DNA of 48,576 nucleotides from a virus, in the IMG/VR virus record IMGVR_UViG_3300044904_000292, positions 1 to 48,576 of that record. One strand, 5' to 3'. The notes under the pieces were generated by a model, which saw only the letters and a program-made list of their open reading frames with translations, made no database searches and was not told the origin of the DNA. Positions 42,934 to 48,576 of the stretch are shown here, piece after piece (position 1 is the stretch's first letter; each line of letters begins with the position of its first letter). The position numbers and the translations under genes are program-made.

Positions 42934-44436
42934 ATGTCCATCAGGCAACTGCCCGGCCAGAAGCCGAAACGCACTCGCCACCGCGTTTCCACCGCCATTG
43001 GCGCGGTCATCGAGTCGCTGTCCGAGAACTTCGTCTTCCCTGGCGCCCCCGTAAGCGCGTCGGGCGAGGCGGATGGGGCTTCGGCGCTGACGGGCGGGGC
43101 GCTTCGCTTGGTGCTCCCGGCCGGGACGGCCGCGGGAACCAGCACGATAGCTGGCGCGGCCATACGGTGGGAAGATGTAACCGACGTCCTGACTGGCACC
43201 AGCGACCTCGCCGGGCAGGCCGATTGCATTGCCTCGGCCACCGGTACCCTCGATGGCGAGGGATCGCTCGACGGCACGGTCTCGACGCTGATCGTGCCAG
43301 GCACCAGGCTCCTGCCGGGCCAGAGGCCGAAGCGCACCCGCCACCGCGTTTCCATCGCGATTGGCCCCTTCATCGATTCGATTTCCGAGCAGTTCGTCTT
43401 TCCCAAGACAAACGCCGTAACAGCGCTGGGCGAGGCCGATGGCGATTCGCTGGTCACGGCGGCCGGCATGCTGCTGACGGTCGCGACCGGCGCGATGGAC
43501 GGCGCCAGCGCAACCGGGGGCGACGGGATTCGCGTGGCGCTCCCGACCGGCGCGCTCGCGGGGAACAGCGCGACAACTGGCGCAGCCATACGGCGGGCGG
43601 TCGCGACCGGCGTCCTGGCTGGCGCGGGCGATGCTGCCGGGCAGGGGAATCGCATTGTTTGGACCACCGGCACTCTCGAGGGCGCCGGGTCGACGCTCGT
43701 TGGTATTCCAACGATGCGGATCTTCGCGCCGGCGTGGGGCAACAACTCCCTCACCGGAGACGCAGGGGCCAGCTACCTGGTCGAGGCATTGACGGTCAGC
43801 CAAGCCCCCGTGGAGGGCCTCGGCGGCTACGTTCTCGTGGACGACGCGGAAACGCTCGCAGGAGGGTCCGCGGCCTCCGCGATCCAGGGCGCGAATCTCA
43901 AGACGGGCGCGTCGGCCTCGGCCGCAATGTCGAGCGTCTCGGGCGCGGCTGACTCGCTTCTCGCCTGCTCTGGTGAAGCCGATGGGGCGTGCGCCACGGA
44001 GGCCGACACGCAGGTGGTGTTCGTGGCCGGCGGCACCGTCCTGGCGGGGGACGGGTTCGATCTGGACGGCACTCCGCAGCCCAGCTCGACGTTAGCCGTC
44101 GCGCAGGCGACCGCGCACGTGGCGGCCGGAGCCTCCGGTTGGTCGCACTTGGAAGGATCTGCTCCGACGCCGGTCCCCGCCGATGGAACCCTCATCGGCT
44201 CCAGCACGGTCCTGTTCCTGGAGACCGTGATCTGCGCCACGGAAGGATTCCAGGGAATCTCCGACACCGAGGCGAGTGCGGAACTCAAGATGACGACCCA
44301 AGCCCTTTCAGTCAATCTGTCCTACGCCGTGGCGACCGCCAACTACGGTCCGGGCAGGCTGGCTGGGGCGCTCCTTGGTGCGGGCGCCGCGATGGGGCTG
44401 GCGACCGTCGCATGGAACGAGAGACCTCCGCGCTAG
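42934..44436 (+). CDS. Repeat-rich tail protein with internal duplication
   Basis: The product has 500 residues. The opening block LPGQKPKRTRHRVSTAIG ... NFVFP recurs 121 residues later as LPGQRPKRTRHRVSIAIG ... QFVFP, followed in both copies by Gly-Ala-Thr-rich degenerate repeats (TGxLxGxGxxAGxA). The repeats suggest a solenoid or collagen-like fibre shaft. The C-terminal 60 residues are hydrophobic (AGALLGAGAAMGLATVAW) and could form a buried end. No enzyme is seen. It is the last gene before the lysis-like cassette. Confidence 0.65.
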   Translation: MSIRQLPGQKPKRTRHRVSTAIGAVIESLSENFVFPGAPVSASGEADGASALTGGALRLVLPAGTAAGTSTIAGAAIRWEDVTDVLTGTSDLAGQADCIASATGTLDGEGSLDGTVSTLIVPGTRLLPGQRPKRTRHRVSIAIGPFIDSISEQFVFPKTNAVTALGEADGDSLVTAAGMLLTVATGAMDGASATGGDGIRVALPTGALAGNSATTGAAIRRAVATGVLAGAGDAAGQGNRIVWTTGTLEGAGSTLVGIPTMRIFAPAWGNNSLTGDAGASYLVEALTVSQAPVEGLGGYVLVDDAETLAGGSAASAIQGANLKTGASASAAMSSVSGAADSLLACSGEADGACATEADTQVVFVAGGTVLAGDGFDLDGTPQPSSTLAVAQATAHVAAGASGWSHLEGSAPTPVPADGTLIGSSTVLFLETVICATEGFQGISDTEASAELKMTTQALSVNLSYAVATANYGPGRLAGALLGAGAAMGLATVAWNERPPR

Positions 44437-44463
44437 TTCTGTAACCCAAAAGAAGAAACTCGA

Positions 44464-44946
44464 ATGCCTGCTTTTCCACTACACGTGCGCCCGAAGGAGA
44501 GCTATAAGGAGCCGCCGCGCTCCTTTGGCGCCTCCCGCGATCATGGGGCGCGGAAACACGCGGGGTGTGATCTCTACGCCCCGGCCGGGACGGAGGTGCT
44601 GGCGGTCGAGGATGGCACGGTCATCCGCGACCCATACCTCTTCTACGACGTCGTCTACGCGCTCGAGGTCCAGCACCCCAGCGGCATCGTTCGCTACGGC
44701 GAGATCTCGCACGCGGCCCAGGGGATCGCGGCAGGAGTGGCGGTAAAGGCCGGCCAGGTCCTCGGGTACGTCGGCAAGATGCAGACTGTGGCGCAGTCGA
44801 TGCTGCACTTGGAACTGTTCGCCGGCACGGCGCAGGGCCCACTCACCGACCGGAACCACCCGCCGTTCATGCGGCGCGCCGATCTGGTCGACCCCACGGC
44901 ATTCTTGGATTCCTGTATGGAGGTGACGAATCGTGCAACGGCTTAG
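44464..44946 (+). CDS. M23-type peptidoglycan peptidase (endolysin or tail lysin)
   Basis: The product has 160 residues, a bare M23/LytM domain without signal peptide. The zinc motif HxxxD is H32-D36 (KHAGCDLYAPAGTEVLAVEDGTV), H83 is present in YGEISH, and the third zinc ligand is H115 in SMLHLELF. In most M23 enzymes the last motif is HxH; here the first His is replaced by Met (M113), so one catalytic residue is missing although metal binding may persist. The enzyme would cut peptide cross-links in the cell wall. It lies at the head of the lysis-like genes, and the next gene overlaps its end. Confidence 0.8.
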   Translation: MPAFPLHVRPKESYKEPPRSFGASRDHGARKHAGCDLYAPAGTEVLAVEDGTVIRDPYLFYDVVYALEVQHPSGIVRYGEISHAAQGIAAGVAVKAGQVLGYVGKMQTVAQSMLHLELFAGTAQGPLTDRNHPPFMRRADLVDPTAFLDSCMEVTNRATA

Positions 44947-45619
44947 GTTGGCTTTGTCGTGCGCCCTGTTGGCGGCACTCACAGGAGTGGCAGTCCAGGC
45001 CATCCTCCTGCTACACGCCGCCACACAGGCCGCCCGGGCGTTACCCACGGGCGTTTCTGTCGAAATCCAGCCTACGCGTGCGGCGCTGCTGGCCGAGATA
45101 GCCGCGACCCGCGCCGACCTGAGCAACCAGGTCGAGGCAGCGCGCAAGGACCTCCTGGGGAAAGCTGACGCCCAGTTCACCACGATCCAATCCGAATCGT
45201 TCCGGCAAATCGCGGGATTCCGCAGCATGGCAGACCGGCGCCTGGGGGATACGCTGGCGTGCGCGGACACCGCGCTAGGCACGGTCGAGGCGTTGCGAAA
45301 CGACGTGAAGCCCGCGGTCGATGGCGCTGTGGCATTGGAATCGGACGTGAAGGATTCCTGGGACGACGTGTACTGGGACGTGAAGGCTCTCGTCGGTTCC
45401 GCTACGGTCGCCGCGCGCGGTGTGGCTGAAACTTCCGACGCTGTCGGAAAGGCTGCACCCAAGCTCGCTGAATCAGCAGTTGGCATTGGCAAGAGCACCG
45501 ATGCCATTGCCGGCGACGTCCACACCGCTACGTCCGACTTTGTGAAGCCCAAGACATTCTGGCAGCGCATGAAGGCGTGGCTGGAGACGGCCGGCAAAGT
45601 CGGCGCGAGATTCCTGTAA
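44933..45619 (+). CDS. Membrane-anchored coiled-coil protein, spanin-like candidate
   Basis: The product has 228 residues from GTG 44933, overlapping the M23 gene by 14 bases. The start is chosen because GGAGGTGA stands just ahead of it. One hydrophobic helix (residues 6-33, ALSCALLAALTGVAVQAILLL) anchors it in the inner membrane. The rest is Ala-rich coiled coil in the periplasm (ATRADLSNQVEAARKDLL, ending KTFWQRMKAWLETAGKVG). Inner-membrane spanins (Rz) have this design, and the place right after a lysin fits. No overlapping Rz1 lipoprotein is evident, so the role is only a candidate. Confidence 0.6.
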   Translation: MQRLRLALSCALLAALTGVAVQAILLLHAATQAARALPTGVSVEIQPTRAALLAEIAATRADLSNQVEAARKDLLGKADAQFTTIQSESFRQIAGFRSMADRRLGDTLACADTALGTVEALRNDVKPAVDGAVALESDVKDSWDDVYWDVKALVGSATVAARGVAETSDAVGKAAPKLAESAVGIGKSTDAIAGDVHTATSDFVKPKTFWQRMKAWLETAGKVGARFL

Positions 45620-45669
45620 TTCCATCGCGCCCGGAGATCCGGGCGCCAATTCAGAAAGGACAATCCAAC

Positions 45670-46203
45670 ATGACGCACCTTCGAATCGCTGTAACTACTG
45701 CCCTGCTCGCGCTCCTGGCGGTTTCCGCATTTGCGCAGGTAGGCACGTCTTCCACCAACCCGACCCCTGGCCCGATGTACTCTGCCGGCGCCTTCTTGGG
45801 TTTCAATCACTACGACACCCCACAGATGAAGGGAGGCGGATTCTTCGATACCAAGATCGCCGAGAAGACCTACAACGAAACCACGCTGAACATGACCAGC
45901 AAGCTCGCTACCGTTACGACCGGCGTGAAGCGGTTCTTCTACAGTAGCCCCCACGGTACGGTTGGCCTGTTTGCCACCGCCAAAGCGGGAGTGGCCACTG
46001 GCGACGGTTCCGCTACGGCGGTTTTCGGAGGCGGTGGGGGCATCAAAGTGTTCCTCGCGGGAGCCGCCAACAAGTTTCCGTTCCTGAAGCTGTTCAGCAC
46101 GATCCCCAATTCCTACGTGAGCGGCACGGTGGATATCCAGCAGATCAATGGAGCCGGCGTGTCCCCCACGTTCGGGTTCGCGATTGGGGCGGACTTCAAA
46201 TAG
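45670..46203 (+). CDS. Exported protein in the lysis-like cassette
   Basis: The product has 177 residues from ATG 45670, preceded by gaaagga. The first 23 residues are a signal peptide (VTTALLALLAVSAFA). The mature part resembles a small outer-membrane or secreted beta protein with amphipathic strands (GTVGLFATAKAGVATG, ATAVFGGGGGIKVFLAG, SGTVDIQQINGAG) and ends with FGFAIGADFK, a terminal pattern usual for beta-barrel proteins. An envelope protein expressed from a prophage would be unusual; it may act on host surface properties. No family is assigned. Confidence 0.6.
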   Translation: MTHLRIAVTTALLALLAVSAFAQVGTSSTNPTPGPMYSAGAFLGFNHYDTPQMKGGGFFDTKIAEKTYNETTLNMTSKLATVTTGVKRFFYSSPHGTVGLFATAKAGVATGDGSATAVFGGGGGIKVFLAGAANKFPFLKLFSTIPNSYVSGTVDIQQINGAGVSPTFGFAIGADFK

Positions 46204-46226
46204 AGCGCAGCGCGGGAGGTCTGACG

Positions 46227-46423
46227 ATGATATCGGATTTACTGCGTCAAGTCGGCGCCGGCCTCGCGGAGTTCCTGGAACGCGAGGCCGGCCGCGTCAT
46301 TGTGCTGATGGTCCTGATCTGGTGGGGTACCAGCTCATGGCCATGCACGTCGAGTTCGGCCAGCGCCTGGCCGACCAAGCCACCGGCGCGCTGTTCTACG
46401 CGCTGCATGTGAGGAAGCCATGA
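46227..46423 (+). pseudogene. Small one-helix membrane protein split by a frameshift (holin-like candidate)
   Basis: From ATG 46227 (site gggaggt) the frame reads MISDLLRQVGAGLAEFLERE ... VIVLMVLIW and then runs into nonsense. In the next register it continues GYQLMAMHVEFGQRLADQAT ... ALHVRKP and stops at TGA 46421-46423. That stop overlaps the ATG of the next gene (46420), supporting the second frame as the genuine end. Adding one G after 46322 would give IWVGYQLM and a 65-residue protein with one membrane helix. Its place between an exported protein and a lysin fragment suggests a holin-like or accessory lysis role. The lesion could be an assembly error. Confidence 0.55.
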
Positions 46424-46617
46424 CGCCCGATCAACTGGCGGTCCCGCGCTGCCTCGCCGAGGCAGCCGTTGCGGCCGAGCGGGAAACCGGTTGCCCAGCC
46501 GAGATCTCGGCTGCCCGGGGCGTTGTGGAGTCGGACTGGCTCAAGGTGGCACCTGGAAATAACTGCTTTGGAATCATAGCCAGCCAATCATTGCGTCTGC
46601 TTTCGATCCGAATGTAA
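46420..46617 (+). pseudogene. Truncated GH73-type glucosaminidase
   Basis: Only 65 residues remain of a family usually over 130. The preserved part is the start of a GH73/FlgJ-like glucosaminidase: MTPDQLAVPRCLAEAAVAAE, then the catalytic Glu region (ISAARGVVESDWL) and the APGNNCFGI motif. After FGI the reading frame loses similarity and stops. The enzyme would cleave glycan strands of peptidoglycan. The rest of the domain is not found in any frame to 46820. In another frame 46578-46660 reads as a protein-like peptide (PIIASAFDPNVSLFAFNPAI), which may mark a recombination junction. It is probably inactive. Confidence 0.65.
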
Positions 46618-46881
46618 GCCTCTTCGCATTCAATCCAGCAATCGCGGCGGGTGGATGTCTCTAGCCGAAGGTCCCGGGATACGCCGGCAGCGTCCCCGGA
46701 CTACTCGAGCGTACAGCCGACGATCAGCCGCGTATGGCGCAGTCACTCCGCCGGTCCGTCAGTTCCCCCCGATGGCCTCCTACTCGCAGCAGGTGAACGG
46801 CCCTAGTAATGGTACGTCCTAGGGTTGAATGCGGACGATAACCAGCCGAAAATACCATTAACCACACCAAGAAGACCAACA

Positions 46882-48576
46882 GTGACCAAGATCACCCAAT
46901 TCGTGATCACCCTTCTGTCGGCCACGGCCCTACTGGCCCAGCCGGCAGCGGTGCGTCCCACGCCTGACGTGAATCCCCGGGGCAGCGGGTTCGTGCTGGC
47001 AAGAGACGCCGCTATACAGGACGGGTTTTGGGACGCTGTGAATGCCCAGGACTTCGGCGCCTTCTGCGATGGTATTACCGACGCAGCACCGGCCCTGCGC
47101 GCCGCCATTGCCACTGGCGGATCGGTGATCATTCCGTCGTGCGTGAACGGCGCGGCCTATCCCTTGGGATCCTACGATGCCACGATCTGGCAGAACAACG
47201 CCATCGTGGCGTACTTGCACAGCAACCAGACGATCCTCTGCCAGCCGGGCGCCACACTAAGGCTCTCCGACAATGCACTCAATGGGGGCGGGCCGAACGG
47301 TGCCAGCGTCTTCCTGGCGCACGAGACCAGCGGCACCGTCATCGCCGGCTGCGCCATCGACATGAACGGGACCAGCAATCCGACGCCATTGGGCGGCTAC
47401 CACCCCGCGATGGTCGTCTGGTGCAGCTCATGCAGCGACATGACGATTGACGGCGTAACGGTACTCGACTCGCCGGGCCGGAACATCTTCAGCGCCGGTA
47501 ACCTTGCCGCGGAGGCCGTGCCGGCGCGGTTTACCGTACGCCACAGCAAGATCTTTGGCGGCGGCACGACCCTCTCGGGCAACACCAACCAGGACGACTT
47601 CTCGGCAATCTACACTGCGGCGACAGGTTCGGTGATTGAGTACAACCAGATCTACCACTCGAACTGGCCCCGCCCCGGCAACCCGATGAACGGCGGGATC
47701 GAACTGCACGGGTCGAACTCCATCGCGCGGGGCAACTACATCGAGAAGGGGCACCCGGCTATCTGGATCGCGAACGATTCCGGAACCACGGACCTGACGG
47801 ACATCGACGTCGTGGACAACGTATTCCCGCAGGCCGTGGCGGGGGTGAAATTCAGCCCCGCCGGGTTCGCCGACTTCAGCCGGATTCACATCGACGGCAA
47901 CCAGATCGGCCTGTCGGTGCTGCCGGGGGCCAACATCACCCCTTGGGGAATCTCGCAGCCACGCGACGACTCGGGCAACTTCACTTACCGGGGCGCCCTG
48001 AAGGACTCGGACATTTCGGGCAACACGGTGATGGAGTCGGGGCAGCCCAACACCTCGCAATCCACGTTTACCAGGCTGTCGAACACCGACCGGCTATCCA
48101 TCCGCAACAACACGGTGATCGGGCTGGGCGGCGCGGCGTTCACGTTCATCGGTTCGCCGTGGGGCGTGAATCAGACTGTGCTGGAAAGCAACACGGTGAT
48201 CGATTTCGGACGCGCGAGCGGGGGCGGCATCCGCTACGCCATCGCAGTGGACTCGACGGGCAGCTCCACCACCCCGCGCAAGACGGCCTACGACATTGCG
48301 GGGCTGTCGATTCGGAACAACGACGTGCGGCTGACCGCTCCGGACAGCACGGGATCGACGTATGGGTACCTGCTGTCCTGGAGTGGGGGATCTTCCATCA
48401 CCGACCTGGCGATCGCGGGCAACCGGCTGACCAACGTGAGCGGCGCGTACGGCAACGGCGCCGCGGTGACGTCCATGCTGGACGATCTGTTCGTGTCGGC
48501 TGCCGTTCCATCGATTCCCAGAGTGCCGGTGCGGGGTGACCGGGGAAGTGCTCCGTTGGCCGCGCGCGAACGTTAG
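46882..48576 (+). CDS. Exported right-handed beta-helix (pectate-lyase-like) protein
   Basis: The frame opens at a TTG (46825), but the GTG at 46882 begins a clean signal peptide (KITQFVITLLSATALLA) and is preferred, giving 564 residues. Residues about 50-100 show the DFGAFCDGITDAAPALRAAI signature of the pectate-lyase-3/phage tailspike superfamily. The remainder holds beta-helix coils, such as NxVIGLGG, SNTVIDFGRA and RNNDVRL, built on Asn ladders. Such helices act as polysaccharide lyases, depolymerases or adhesins. A signal peptide is unusual for a virion tailspike, so an exported carbohydrate-active enzyme of the host or of phage cargo is more likely. Catalytic residues cannot be assigned from sequence alone. 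The gene is complete within the window. Confidence 0.75.
   Translation: MTKITQFVITLLSATALLAQPAAVRPTPDVNPRGSGFVLARDAAIQDGFWDAVNAQDFGAFCDGITDAAPALRAAIATGGSVIIPSCVNGAAYPLGSYDATIWQNNAIVAYLHSNQTILCQPGATLRLSDNALNGGGPNGASVFLAHETSGTVIAGCAIDMNGTSNPTPLGGYHPAMVVWCSSCSDMTIDGVTVLDSPGRNIFSAGNLAAEAVPARFTVRHSKIFGGGTTLSGNTNQDDFSAIYTAATGSVIEYNQIYHSNWPRPGNPMNGGIELHGSNSIARGNYIEKGHPAIWIANDSGTTDLTDIDVVDNVFPQAVAGVKFSPAGFADFSRIHIDGNQIGLSVLPGANITPWGISQPRDDSGNFTYRGALKDSDISGNTVMESGQPNTSQSTFTRLSNTDRLSIRNNTVIGLGGAAFTFIGSPWGVNQTVLESNTVIDFGRASGGGIRYAIAVDSTGSSTTPRKTAYDIAGLSIRNNDVRLTAPDSTGSTYGYLLSWSGGSSITDLAIAGNRLTNVSGAYGNGAAVTSMLDDLFVSAAVPSIPRVPVRGDRGSAPLAARER

Noticed and set aside
42145-43803. 552-residue minus-strand frame opposite tail fibre genes
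   Set aside because: Shadow of repetitive GC-rich coding DNA; no start signal or protein-like features.
38502-44436. Diversity-generating retroelement acting on tail genes
   Set aside because: No reverse transcriptase and no template/variable repeat pair is seen in the window; the repeats found are ordinary duplications.
46825-46881. N-terminal extension of the beta-helix protein from TTG 46825
   Set aside because: The GTG at 46882 gives a proper signal peptide; the extension would place 19 polar residues before it.
1-48576. tRNA or rRNA genes, insertion sequences, transposases
   Set aside because: Nothing with convincing cloverleaf, rRNA or transposase motifs was found by eye; a covariance-model search could still reveal a tRNA.

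Overview
The window is GC-rich bacterial chromosome, most likely from an acidobacterium of the Solibacter/Bryobacter group. Two proteins (1-5079 and 8562-10376) end in the C-terminal domain catalogued as TIGR03437, which is very common in that group, and a membrane protein (5236-6042) carries an N-terminal domain typical of acidobacterial regulators. This assignment is an inference from family knowledge; no rRNA or other marker gene is present.

Layout: (1) 1-10376 is host DNA. It holds a giant secreted BACON/CARDB/PKD protein cut by the left window edge, an anchored protein on the minus strand, a two-gene unit with a DRGH-type nuclease, a small secreted protein and an NHL-repeat secreted protein. 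(2) 10377-11365 is a 1-kb stretch without a convincing large gene, rich in inverted and direct repeats, with a good promoter at its right end. (3) 11366-17901 is a phage packaging block: small and large terminase (Nu1/GpA type) and two tandem ParB-DNA methyltransferase fusions around a coiled-coil gene. (4) 17985-18927 holds two minus-strand cargo genes, one with a DUF3489-like domain. (5) 19062-24963 is the head module: gpW-like connector, lambda-type portal, a protease-major capsid fusion, a DUF2190 decoration protein flanked by two similar hairpins, an FII-like adaptor and a tail-terminator candidate. (6) 24984-44436 is the tail module: tube, two small proteins in the chaperone slot, a 1698-residue tape measure, a gpM-like protein, a 1369-residue fused tail-tip protein and a run of tail-surface proteins, several of them paralogous. 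Two minus-strand cargo genes interrupt it. (7) 44464-46617 is a lysis-like cassette: M23 peptidase, membrane coiled-coil protein, secreted protein, a frameshifted one-helix membrane protein and a truncated GH73-like glucosaminidase. (8) 46882-48576 encodes an exported right-handed beta-helix protein.

The phage is a lambda-like long-tailed siphovirus by gene content. The window has no integrase, repressor, replication gene or recombinase, so either the rest lies to the right or the element has lost its early region. Two single-base frameshifts (near 40397 and 46322) and a truncated lysin suggest decay, although both indels sit in or beside short C or G runs and could be sequencing errors.

The most distinctive items are the gpM/gpL/gpJ-like tail-tip fusion with a four-cysteine cluster, the unexplained insert domain in the tape measure, the tandem ParB-methyltransferases, the minus-strand cargo genes and the translationally coupled small-protein/nuclease pair in the host flank.
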